This document shows, piece after piece, positions 50,775-59,070 of a stretch of DNA of 64,000 nt. The stretch is from CAMTUW01 sp947085035 (GTDB lineage Bacteria; Actinomycetota; Coriobacteriia; Anaerosomatales; PHET01). A program made the position numbers and the translations under genes. Position 1 is the first letter of the stretch. Every line of letters begins with the position of its first letter. A model generated the notes under the pieces. The model was not told the DNA's origin, did no database searches, and saw only the letters and a program-made list of their open reading frames with translations. The DNA lies in NCBI GenBank assembly GCA_947085035.1, contig CAMTUW010000003.1, forward strand, positions 1 through 64,000, written 5' to 3'.

Positions 50775-53654
50775 CTAGTTCACTCCCTTGCTCGCCAGCG
50801 AGGCCGGGGCCAGGCTCGGCTTGAATCGGCGCAGTAGCAGCGAGCTCGTGACGACACTGACACTGGAAAGCGCCATTGCCGCACCAGCCAACTCGGGTCG
50901 CAGCAGCCCCAACGCGGCCACCGGAATACCCATCGTGTTGTAGCCCAGCGCCCAGAAGAAGTTCTGGTAGATCTTGCGCATCGTGCGCTTCGAGAGTTCG
51001 ATCGCCGTGACGACGTCTCGCAGGTCGTTCTTCATCAGAACGATCCCGCCGGTCTCCATGGCCACATCGGTTCCCGCGCCCATCGCGATGCCCACGTCAG
51101 CCTGAGCGAGCGCCGGCGTGTCGTTGATACCGTCGCCCACCATGGCGGTGGTCAGACCGCGCTGCTGGAGCTTGGCGACCTCTTGTGCCTTGTGCTCGGG
51201 GAGCACCTCGGCAAGGACATTCGTCGCGAGGATTCCGGCCTGACTTGCGATGGCCTCTGCTGTGCGACGGTTGTCTCCGGTGATCATGAAGACCTCGACG
51301 CCCATCTTGGTGAGCCGCTCGACTGCTTCTCGCGAGTTCTCCTTGAGCGTATCCGCCACTGCGACCAGGCCAGCGGCCTCGCCGTCGATGGCGGCGAGCA
51401 TGACGGTCTTGCCTTGGGTTTCAAGCATCTCGACGCGAGCCAGATACTGTGAGACATCCACGCCGTCGCGGGCCATCAGTCTGCGATTGCCAAGCACGAC
51501 ACGGCGATTCTCAACGATGCCTTCGACTCCATGGCCGGGAATGGCCGCAAAGCCGGTGACGTCCGAGAGCACGAGCCCGGCGTCGTTGGCGTGACTGACG
51601 ATCGCTTCGGCGAGCGGATGCTCCGAGGACTTCTCAAGCGCGGCCGCAAGACGAAGCGTCTCGATGCTATCGAAGGTGCCGAAGGACTCGAACTCCGTGA
51701 CGATGGGTTTGCCGTAGGTGAGTGTTCCGGTCTTGTCGAACACGATCGCCTTGATCTTGTGAGCGGTCTCAAGGGCGTCTCCGCTCTTGATGAGCACGCC
51801 GTTCTCGGCACCCTTGCCCGTACCGACCATGATCGCGGTCGGCGTGGCCAGCCCAAGCGCGCAGGGGCAGGCGATGACGATGACGGCGGTACCGGCCAGA
51901 AGCGCCTTCACGAAGATCGACGTCTGGGCGAAATACTCGGGCGAGACGAAGTTCGGAACCACGTACAACCAGACGAAGAAGGTCGCCACCGCGATCACGA
52001 GCACGGCCGGCACGAACACCGCGGAGATGGCGTCGGCGAATCTCTGGACCGGGGCCTTTGAGCCCTGGGCCTCTTCCACGAGTCTGACGATCTGCGCAAG
52101 GGCGGTATCGCGACCGACCTTGGTCGCACGGAACTTGAAGGAGCCGAGCTTGTTCATCGTGGCTCCGATGACGGTGTCGCCATCGTGCTTCTCCACGGGG
52201 ATGGACTCACCGGTCAGCATCGACTCGTCTACCGAGCTGCTGCCGTCTATGACAACGCCGTCGACCGGGACCTTGTCTCCGGGACGCACGACGATGACTT
52301 CACCGACCACGACCTCCTCGACCGGGATATCGACCTCGACGCCACCTCGCACCACGCGCGCGGTCTTGGCCGCCAGGCCCATGAGTTTCTTGATCGCGTC
52401 AGAAGTGCGACCCTTCGCGCTGGCCTCGAGCAACTTGCCCAACAAGACGAACGCGATCAGCATCGCTGCGACCTCGTAGAAAACGGGTTCCTTCTGTAGG
52501 AAGGGAACGAAAGTGGCTCCCAGCGAGTAGAAGTAAGCGGCCGAGGTACCAATGGCGATCAGCGTGTCCATGTTGCCTGTTCTGCGCTTCAGCGCGTGCC
52601 AGAAGCCCCGGTAGAACTGGGCACCAGCCCAGAACTGAACCGGCGTGGCCAGCGCGAACGTCATGTACTTCATGACCATCATCGGATCCCACGCGCCACC
52701 GATGGTGTTGGTGAGAAACTGCGCCATCGCGACCGGCACCCGGTCCATGAAGGGCGGAACCATCGAGATGAGAAGCGCCGGGACCGCCAACGCGAAGCTC
52801 ACAAGGAACAGGAACATCTGTGACTCGAAATGAGCCTTCTGGGCCTCTCGCTGGACGTCACCGCGGTCGGTCCCTACCCCGACCGACTCGACCTTGAGGG
52901 TGGCACCGTAGCCTGCGCCCTGAACTGCGGCGATGAGTTCGTTGGGGCCAACCCTGCCCGGATCGAAGTTGACGGTGGCGGTCTCGGTGGCGAGATTCAC
53001 GTTCGCGGAGGTCACGCCATCGACCTTCATGAGGGATTTCTCAACGATCGCCGAGCACGATGAGCACGTCATGCCGGAAAGAGCGATCAAGACATGCCCG
53101 CCCTGACCCGAGTCCGCCGCTTCACTCAGAGGGGTTGCTCCATAACCGGCCTGTTTGACCGCAGCAACGATCCCGTCTTGCATGATACGCGCGGCGTCGT
53201 AGGTGACGGTGAGTTTCTCGGTGGCGAGATTCACATTCGCCGAGAGAACCCCGTCGACCTTGCCGAGGCTCTTCTCGATGACAGCGACGCACGAGGCGCA
53301 CGTCATTCCCGTGACCGCGAACGACTCCTCGGTGGTCTTGACGTCTCCGACCACAGGTACCGCATCGGGGACTACGGTCGCCGCCAGCTCCACCCGAGCA
53401 CCGGCGACCTCACCCGACTCGAGAACGAGGGGCTCGCCGGGAACGAAGCCTGCCTCGATGATCGCGTTCACGATGATCTCGGTAGACACGAGCGTACCAT
53501 CGATGTGCAGCGAAAGCGTCCCCGCCGAAGCATCGGCGTGAACCGCCTGAACCCCCGGGATGCTCCTGAACTGCGTTGTGAGCAGGGCCTCGCACGAGCG
53601 GCATTTCATGCCCTCGATGCGAATCCTGATCACTTGATGCGTACTGTTCGACAT
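50775..53654 (-). CDS. copA: Copper-translocating P1B-type ATPase with three HMA domains
   Basis: 959 residues. Three N-terminal metal-binding domains: KCRSC (Cys 18/21), TCASC (119/122) and TCSSC (197/200). Eight membrane helices with the transport motif ACPCALGLATPT (596-598 CPC), TGES (481-484), DKTGTLT (Asp 640), SEHPLA (His-Pro), GDGINDTPAL, and helices 7-8 with YN and MALSSVSVVTSSL. CPC with YN and MxxSS ligands marks Cu(I) export. It is the core of the copper locus. Confidence 0.97.
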   Translation of the reverse strand: MSNSTHQVIRIRIEGMKCRSCEALLTTQFRSIPGVQAVHADASAGTLSLHIDGTLVSTEIIVNAIIEAGFVPGEPLVLESGEVAGARVELAATVVPDAVPVVGDVKTTEESFAVTGMTCASCVAVIEKSLGKVDGVLSANVNLATEKLTVTYDAARIMQDGIVAAVKQAGYGATPLSEAADSGQGGHVLIALSGMTCSSCSAIVEKSLMKVDGVTSANVNLATETATVNFDPGRVGPNELIAAVQGAGYGATLKVESVGVGTDRGDVQREAQKAHFESQMFLFLVSFALAVPALLISMVPPFMDRVPVAMAQFLTNTIGGAWDPMMVMKYMTFALATPVQFWAGAQFYRGFWHALKRRTGNMDTLIAIGTSAAYFYSLGATFVPFLQKEPVFYEVAAMLIAFVLLGKLLEASAKGRTSDAIKKLMGLAAKTARVVRGGVEVDIPVEEVVVGEVIVVRPGDKVPVDGVVIDGSSSVDESMLTGESIPVEKHDGDTVIGATMNKLGSFKFRATKVGRDTALAQIVRLVEEAQGSKAPVQRFADAISAVFVPAVLVIAVATFFVWLYVVPNFVSPEYFAQTSIFVKALLAGTAVIVIACPCALGLATPTAIMVGTGKGAENGVLIKSGDALETAHKIKAIVFDKTGTLTYGKPIVTEFESFGTFDSIETLRLAAALEKSSEHPLAEAIVSHANDAGLVLSDVTGFAAIPGHGVEGIVENRRVVLGNRRLMARDGVDVSQYLARVEMLETQGKTVMLAAIDGEAAGLVAVADTLKENSREAVERLTKMGVEVFMITGDNRRTAEAIASQAGILATNVLAEVLPEHKAQEVAKLQQRGLTTAMVGDGINDTPALAQADVGIAMGAGTDVAMETGGIVLMKNDLRDVVTAIELSKRTMRKIYQNFFWALGYNTMGIPVAALGLLRPELAGAAMALSSVSVVTSSLLLRRFKPSLAPASLASKGVN

Positions 53655-53670
53655 TACTCCTCCATCCTTG

Positions 53671-54267
53671 TCACTCGACCACGAGCGTGGCCGAGATCAT
53701 CTGCATCTGGCAGAAGAACGTGTACGTCCCCGCCTCGAGCGCCGGCAACTTCACGGTCTTCGGACCCGCAGTGAGGTCCTCCTGGATGCCGAAGTCCGGG
53801 AACAGGACGCCGGCCAGGCAACCGCCCGGGGCCTGTGAGAACGCGATCTCGATGGGGATGCCAGCCTTCGCCTTGATCACGTTAGGGCTGAAGTTCCCCG
53901 ACGAGGTGTCGACGGCGATCGTCTGGACGTCGCCCGTGACGCTGGTTGCTCCCTCAACGGGTGCACCACCGCCACTGCCGCAGCCGCCACAACCGGCACC
54001 GCCACCGGCGCCGCCCGCGCCACCGGACGTCCCGCACCCACTACCGGCGGCTGGCCCGCCCGCGCCCTGGAACACACCTTGGGGCGCCCCCGCTCCTTGG
54101 CCACCTCTCTCTTGAGCAGAAGCGAAGCTGTACGACGCCATGAAGGCGACCGCCATGAGGCTGAGAATCACGACCAACCGGCTGGAGGTGAGTCCTTGTG
54201 GGGCGGCAACGGCCGTCGCGGGACGCCTCGTACTCACGTCTCGGTGGCCCGTCTCCTTGTCGGTCAT
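53671..54267 (-). CDS. Membrane-anchored or secreted cupredoxin-domain protein
   Basis: 198 residues from ATG 54267 (GAGGAG upstream; the ATG overlaps the CopZ stop as TGATG). A hydrophobic helix (RLVVILSLMAVAFMASYSFA) is followed by a Gly/Cys-rich linker (GSGCGTSGG...GAGCGGCGSGG) and a cupredoxin domain (about 105-198) with APGGCLAGVLFPDFGI and YTFFCQMQMISATL, i.e. Cys, Cys and Met ligands. The Cys-rich linker is unusual and may bind copper itself. Confidence 0.85.
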   Translation of the reverse strand: MTDKETGHRDVSTRRPATAVAAPQGLTSSRLVVILSLMAVAFMASYSFASAQERGGQGAGAPQGVFQGAGGPAAGSGCGTSGGAGGAGGGAGCGGCGSGGGAPVEGATSVTGDVQTIAVDTSSGNFSPNVIKAKAGIPIEIAFSQAPGGCLAGVLFPDFGIQEDLTAGPKTVKLPALEAGTYTFFCQMQMISATLVVE

Positions 54268-54500
54268 CACTGATCTCCTCTCTCAGGTGCGGTCTCGGCC
54301 TCGTAGCCGGACTCCTCGATGGCGCGGCGGATGGCCTCGACACCGATTATTGACTCGTCGAACTCAACGACCGTCTTGCCAGTTGCGTACTCGCACTCAA
54401 CCGACGTCACGCCGGCTATATCAGTGAGATTCATCGTCACGAGCATCGAGCACGAACCGCAGTGCATTCCTTTCGTGATGAACTTGGCAGTAGTTACCAT
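54267..54500 (-). CDS. copZ: CopZ-like copper chaperone
   Basis: 77 residues. HMA fold with KGMHCGSC (CxxC), VECEYATGKTVVEFDESI and AIRRAIEESGYEAE. It should deliver Cu(I) to CopA. It lies between the SafE-cupredoxin gene and the secreted cupredoxin gene. Confidence 0.93.
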   Translation of the reverse strand: MVTTAKFITKGMHCGSCSMLVTMNLTDIAGVTSVECEYATGKTVVEFDESIIGVEAIRRAIEESGYEAETAPERGDQ

Positions 54501-54531
54501 TCCCTTGTCCTTTCGGATCGACTCAGTGTTT

Positions 54532-55848
54532 TCAGCTGAAGAATCCGCCGAACGTCAGTCCGGCGAAGATCGCGAGTCCCACACCTCCCGTCGCAAGCAG
54601 GAACTCAGGTGGACTCAGTCCCAACACGAACGCTGGCCCAGGAGCCGGACGCGCGACCCGAGCGGGTTTGCCCGGTGTCCGCCTCCCGCGTGCTTCACGC
54701 TCGGCGGCCTCTCGCTGCTTCTTCGCGTTCGTACGCAAGGCAATGCCCGCAACGACCGCGATGGCCATGACGGCGAGCAGGAACCCCCGCATGCCACCAC
54801 CGGCCTGGGCCGCACCTGCACCGACCTGCAAGACACCGGACATCATGCCCATCTGGCACGTCATCTGAAACGAGCCGGCCTTCGACGCAGGCAGATCTAT
54901 CACGGTGGTGCCGAATGCTGTGAGCGGCGCCTGGATCCCAAGACTCGGGATGAAGAGCTGGTCTGAGCACAGGTTGTTCTCGCGGCGATCGACGATGAGA
55001 CGCACCGGCTTGTCGGCCGGAATCGCGAGCGTCTGCGGCTGGAACTGAACGTTCTCGATCACCAGTGGTATTTCGATCACTCCGTCGGCGCCCACGGTGA
55101 ACGCCGACTCGTCGAATGCAACGGATCCGCTGCCAACGACGGTCTGCTTGATGGTGTTGAACGTGACCGGGGAGCCCAGCGCGGTCGCACCACGATTGAG
55201 CATCACGAGACCGAGCACGATGATCACGATCGCTGCAGCCACAGCCATGTACTTCTTGAGGCGCGTGCCAAGAAAACTCGCGAATGCGCCATAGCCGAGC
55301 ATGAGCGGTGCCGTGCCCAGACCGAATCCGAGCATCGCAAGCGACCCGTTGATGGGTGAACCGGCGCCCGCCGCCGCGAGCTGTGCCGCGATGAGGGGAC
55401 CGCACGGCATCAACCCGGTCATCAGACCGAAAGTGAGCGGTGTCGCCAGAGTCGATTCGCCGTGGCTTTCATCATCGGCGGCCTTGCGTCGCAGCTTGGA
55501 CAGAGCGGTCATGAGGAAGCGCGGGGGTCGGGGCTCGATGTGACGCAGCATGGGAAACCTGCCGGTCATGTTCAAACCGAGCAGAACCATGAACACGCCA
55601 GCGAGAACGCTCACCCAACTGCGCGCGTCTTGGCTGATGAACACGCCGATACTGCCCAGCGCAAGGCCAACGAGCGCGTAGCTGAAGATCTTCGCCGCAT
55701 GGTAGGCGAGGTGGGGTCGCATGCGCCGGGCAAGCGGTCCTTCCTCATTGCCTTTCACAGCGTAGGAAAGAACCATGTTGCCGCACATCATCACGCAATG
55801 GGCGCTGGTCAAAAGCCCCGTGATAAGCATCGGGTAGAACAGATTCAA
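54532..55848 (-). CDS. SafE/TauE-like (DsbD_2) membrane protein fused to a cupredoxin domain
   Basis: 438 residues from TTG 55848 (GAGGAA upstream, inside a stem). Six membrane helices of the DsbD_2/SafE type: LLTSAHCVMMCGNMVLSYA with Cys 18/22, FLMTALSKLRRK loop, TFGLMTGLMPCGPLIAAQL. Residues about 250-345 are a cupredoxin-like domain (RRENNLCSDQLFIPSLGIQAPL and FQMTCQMGMMSGVL), followed by further helices. In copper loci, this combination is thought to move copper or reducing equivalents over the membrane. Confidence 0.85.
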   Translation of the reverse strand: MNLFYPMLITGLLTSAHCVMMCGNMVLSYAVKGNEEGPLARRMRPHLAYHAAKIFSYALVGLALGSIGVFISQDARSWVSVLAGVFMVLLGLNMTGRFPMLRHIEPRPPRFLMTALSKLRRKAADDESHGESTLATPLTFGLMTGLMPCGPLIAAQLAAAGAGSPINGSLAMLGFGLGTAPLMLGYGAFASFLGTRLKKYMAVAAAIVIIVLGLVMLNRGATALGSPVTFNTIKQTVVGSGSVAFDESAFTVGADGVIEIPLVIENVQFQPQTLAIPADKPVRLIVDRRENNLCSDQLFIPSLGIQAPLTAFGTTVIDLPASKAGSFQMTCQMGMMSGVLQVGAGAAQAGGGMRGFLLAVMAIAVVAGIALRTNAKKQREAAEREARGRRTPGKPARVARPAPGPAFVLGLSPPEFLLATGGVGLAIFAGLTFGGFFS

Positions 55849-55855
55849 GAGAATT

Positions 55856-55983
55856 CCTCACTTCGGTAGGCTCGGCGCATCGGCGTCGAGCAATCCCAAG
55901 ACGCTTCAGATCGCGGACGCTCGCTTCGAAGCGAGGTGCGATCATCCGACAGGCGCACCGTTTTCGGGTACGCCGAAGTGAGG
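55856..55983 (-). ncRNA. Structured leader masking the Shine-Dalgarno of the SafE-cupredoxin gene
   Basis: On the minus strand CCTCACTTCGG (55983-55973) is the exact reverse complement of CCGAAGTGAGG (55866-55856), so an 11-pair helix would close a loop of about 106 bases. The 3' arm ends in GAGG, the ribosome site of the TTG at 55848. Inside the loop, GATCGC (55943-55938)... GCGATC (55914-55909) encloses the 16-base perfect palindrome CTCGCTTCGAAGCGAG (55920-55935), giving a second stacked hairpin. No T-run follows, so translational control is likelier than termination. Ligand unknown; copper or thiol status are guesses. Confidence 0.55.
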
Positions 55984-55988
55984 CGAAA

Positions 55989-56354
55989 TCAGAGTCTGAG
56001 CGGAGTAGGACGAGCGAGCGGGGGCGGATGCGCGTCTCCGCGAACCTGACGCAAGAACGAGCGGGGCGGCCCATCGGGGCCGACAAACACCGCAGAGACG
56101 ACACGCGACACTTCCCACAAGGGCGTGTTCTGCCCCACAGCCTGCGCGGCTTCCAGTGGATTCTGATGAGGACAGGAGCTCACGGACATGTCCCCGGGCG
56201 AGTCCTCGCATCCCGAGAGGAGAGCGGCACTCATGGGCATCGCGAACGCCGAGGACGCGAACGCCAAGCAAGCGGGACCGATGATCGCCGCGACGAAGAT
56301 CGTCGTGAACACCATCGTCGTCGCCCGGCGCATATGTGTGAACGTCGTCAGCAT
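55989..56354 (-). CDS. Small secreted protein of the copper locus
   Basis: 121 residues from ATG 56354 (AAGGGAAAC upstream). Signal peptide (MVFTTIFVAAIIGPACLAFASSAFA), then a short mature region with two Cys (GCEDSP, SCPHQNP) and several Met and His residues. No family recognised. Residues such as SCPHQNP are compatible with copper binding but this is a guess. Its stop is six bases from the structured leader. Confidence 0.5.
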   Translation of the reverse strand: MLTTFTHMRRATTMVFTTIFVAAIIGPACLAFASSAFAMPMSAALLSGCEDSPGDMSVSSCPHQNPLEAAQAVGQNTPLWEVSRVVSAVFVGPDGPPRSFLRQVRGDAHPPPLARPTPLRL

Positions 56355-56452
56355 TCGGTCGTTTCCCTTAGGTGCTTGTGTAAGCGGAACCCGCATTTCA
56401 CGTGCCGAAACAGCAACCCATGTTCCTATTGTCGTCCAACGAAGCAAAAATA

Positions 56453-56914
56453 TTACGCCCCTTTTCTGTGCGATTTCGCCGTGAAGCGAAGACCGAGGGC
56501 GTATACCTTGCAGCCCACACAAAACCCCGCCAGCGCCTCGAGCAATGCACACACCACGAGAACCCCGACGATCGCCGAGGCTGCCTGGGGCGCACCCGCC
56601 ACGTGGAGCAACCCGCCAGCAAGCGAGAAAGCGATGCCGATACGGGCAGCGAAGCGTTTCGGGGCGGCGTCAACCAATCGCGCCTCCGAGGACAATCTCG
56701 CAACAACGCCGCGCGCGATCATCGCAAGGGGGCTGTACTCGGGCGATAGCAGTCCGCGCACCGCAAAATCGGCCGCCAGCGCGAATAGTATCCATATCGC
56801 GACCGCGGATTCGGCCAGAATCGCGGTCGTTGCCATGAGTACCACGCTTCCGGCGACGACCCTGACTGCACGCTCGTCTCGAAGTTCCCCCGAGATCGGA
56901 CACGCTGCGTACAT
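56453..56914 (-). CDS. DUF4395 membrane protein
   Basis: 153 residues. Begins YAACPISGELRDERAVRVVAG and has four hydrophobic helices, with ARIGIAFSLAGGLL and a C-terminal LEALAGFCVGCKVYALGLRF (CxxC). This order is DUF4395. Members are often near thioredoxin-like or rhodanese genes; here it is first in the copper locus. The AT-rich gap upstream (56915-57008) may contain the promoter of the locus (TATTAT at about 56986-56991); a matching -35 is not clear. Confidence 0.85.
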   Translation of the reverse strand: MYAACPISGELRDERAVRVVAGSVVLMATTAILAESAVAIWILFALAADFAVRGLLSPEYSPLAMIARGVVARLSSEARLVDAAPKRFAARIGIAFSLAGGLLHVAGAPQAASAIVGVLVVCALLEALAGFCVGCKVYALGLRFTAKSHRKGA

Positions 56915-57008
56915 GAGCTCAACTCCTCAGTCGCGAAACCATCTCGCGTGAGGTGAGCAGGTTGCACGCCACAATCACGCACTGATAATATGCGTTTTTC
57001 CGCGTTAT

Positions 57009-57767
57009 CTATACCATACCGAGGAACACAGCGTTCACCAGAGTTGGCACGGCCTGAAGAAGCCCCGTCACCGCGATGAACGTCACGATGCCTGTCACCG
57101 CGCGCTTGCGCTCGAAACCGACCGCTTGAGACAGCAGCGCGGCGAAGAGAATGGCAACGCCCCACAGCACCCACAGATCCACCTGAACAAGCGCCGCGTA
57201 CAGCACCCCAGGCGCCTCGCTCTGTTTCGCGGGCGCGACAAGTGCCCCGAGCCCCGAGTGCTCCAGCCACGTGTTGGTCGCAGACATGTAGAGCGTCTGC
57301 ACGACGTTACGCAAGGCGTGTGGCATCAGGCTGAGCGCGGCGACCGTGAGCATCGTGGTGTAGCCAACGGGGTTCGCCCACGTCTTCGCCGCGACGAAGA
57401 AGAACGTGGCGATGTAGACGATCGCCCCGATCGCCCCCAAGACCGCGAACACCATGGCCGCAGTCGCGACGACTCCGCCTCCCGTATTGACGCTGTCCGT
57501 AGGCCCTTCTGCTTGGGCTTTGAGCGACTCCTCGTAGTCTTTACGGTCCGCCTCGGGCCATTTCGCCATTTCCTCCTTCAACTGGGCGTCAGCCGCCTCC
57601 TGACTGGCGACGATCGACATCGGCGTGCTGACAGACGCCTTCACCGCCACCGAGCCCACCAGAATCAGCGTCAGCGGAATCCACAGCCACTTGAGAACAG
57701 CGGCTGCTCGGTCGATCCCCTTCGCAGGCCTGACCAGCGCCAGTAAGACGTTTCCCAAGGTACTCAT
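57009..57767 (-). CDS. YIP1-family membrane protein
   Basis: 252 residues from ATG 57767 (GGAGGGG upstream, formed by the end of the permease gene). About five membrane helices; TLGNVLLALVRPAKGIDRAAAVLKWLWIPLTLILV at the N-terminus and helices near 102-130, 140-165, 190-215 and 225-250 fit YIP1. It overlaps no gene but is closely behind the ABC permease, so a role in the same transport system is likely. Confidence 0.75.
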   Translation of the reverse strand: MSTLGNVLLALVRPAKGIDRAAAVLKWLWIPLTLILVGSVAVKASVSTPMSIVASQEAADAQLKEEMAKWPEADRKDYEESLKAQAEGPTDSVNTGGGVVATAAMVFAVLGAIGAIVYIATFFFVAAKTWANPVGYTTMLTVAALSLMPHALRNVVQTLYMSATNTWLEHSGLGALVAPAKQSEAPGVLYAALVQVDLWVLWGVAILFAALLSQAVGFERKRAVTGIVTFIAVTGLLQAVPTLVNAVFLGMV

Positions 57768-57778
57768 GAACCCCTCCA

Positions 57779-59068
57779 TCACTCGTGGCGAAGCGCGGTC
57801 AACGGGTCGAGATTGGCTGCCCGAACGGCCGGGAGCACACCGGCGAGTAGCCCGACACCCGCCGCGAACGTGATCGCGAACAGCGCAAGCCCCGGCGAGA
57901 TGTCGAAGAACGACCTGGTCTGGGGCATCGTGCCTCCCGAGGCGGTGGACTGCGATGCGATCAACCCTTGCACGAACAGGTTCGCAAGAGCCGCCCCTGT
58001 TGCCGAGAACAGCAGCCCCCCAAGTCCACCGAGAATCCCGATGAAGGCGGCCTCGCCCAAGAACACCCGCTTGATCTGTCGGTTTGAAGCCCCAACGGCC
58101 TTCATGATCCCGATTTCGCGGGTCCTCTCGTAGATCGACATCGTCATGGTGTTGGCGATGCCAAGAGAGGCCACAAGCATCGCGATGCCCCCCAAGGCGC
58201 CAAGCACCCCTTGGATGATGAGAAACGTGTTCTTCAACCCCTCTTGCATAGAGCGCAGCGAGTAGGTCGAATACCCCTGACCCTGGAGCTCCTTCTCGAC
58301 GTCAGCCGCGACGACGGGCGTGTCGACCTTCACCGTCACCTGCTCGTATGTGGGGCGGCGACGCGACATACCGTTGAAATCGATTGCCGCATCAAGGGTC
58401 ACGAAGGCCGACTGGTCCACTTGCATGTCGACCTCGGAGAGCACCCCCACGACCGTGAGCTTGCGCTTGACCTCCGCCGGCTCCTGGTGCGCCATCTCGC
58501 TGGCCCCCGGGTCCGCTGGTATCTCGATGAACGTCGCGATCAGTCTCTTGCCGACAAGGTCGGCATTTTTCAGCGTCGAGAGCCGACCCGCCCCCGTTGA
58601 GAAGGCCTGTCCGGCCCCAGCGCCTAGGAGTATCTCCTTCTCATTGCGGGGAAGCCGACCGGTCTCGACTGTGTAGCCGAGTTTCGCGATCTCATCCATG
58701 GGAACCCCTTGCGCGTTCAGGTAGCCGTCGTGCTTCTTGTAACTGACAGCCTGAAGCGAGTGGAGCATGAGCGCGGGAACTACGGTCTCGACGTGCTCGA
58801 GCGTCTTGATCTCCTCGATGGCGCGGTCGTTCAATGGCTGCTGCTCGGCGGCACCGGGCGCCATCATCCCGCCCATCACGATGATGTGAGTGGCCGAGCC
58901 GACGTTTCCCAACTCCGCAGTGATGTTCTTCTGCAGCCCGATGCCCAAAGAGAGCATCAACACGATCGCGGACGTCCCGATCACGACGCCCAAAGAGGTC
59001 AGCGCGAGACGCATCTTCATCCGTCGCAGGTTCGCACCTACGAGAAATACGAGGTCGCGCAAGCGCAT
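57779..59068 (-). CDS. MacB/FtsX-type ABC transporter permease
   Basis: 429 residues. Four-helix MacB topology: N-terminal helix RLALTSLGVVIGTSAIVLMLSLGIGLQ, a large extracytoplasmic MacB_PCD domain (about 50-260), then TLIIQGVLGALGGIAMLVASLGIANTM, GEAAFIGILGGLGGLLFSATG and a final helix with GVLPAVRAANLDPLTALRHE. Exports or removes lipids, peptides or proteins with the ATPase at 60039. ATG 59068 sits three bases after the secreted partner gene. Confidence 0.93.
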   Translation of the reverse strand: MRLRDLVFLVGANLRRMKMRLALTSLGVVIGTSAIVLMLSLGIGLQKNITAELGNVGSATHIIVMGGMMAPGAAEQQPLNDRAIEEIKTLEHVETVVPALMLHSLQAVSYKKHDGYLNAQGVPMDEIAKLGYTVETGRLPRNEKEILLGAGAGQAFSTGAGRLSTLKNADLVGKRLIATFIEIPADPGASEMAHQEPAEVKRKLTVVGVLSEVDMQVDQSAFVTLDAAIDFNGMSRRRPTYEQVTVKVDTPVVAADVEKELQGQGYSTYSLRSMQEGLKNTFLIIQGVLGALGGIAMLVASLGIANTMTMSIYERTREIGIMKAVGASNRQIKRVFLGEAAFIGILGGLGGLLFSATGAALANLFVQGLIASQSTASGGTMPQTRSFFDISPGLALFAITFAAGVGLLAGVLPAVRAANLDPLTALRHE

Positions 59069-59070
59069 GA

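Noticed and set aside
55745..56104. 119-codon minus-strand frame across the leader RNA
   Set aside because: It overlaps the leader, the SafE-cupredoxin start and the small secreted gene, and has no domain or ribosome site.
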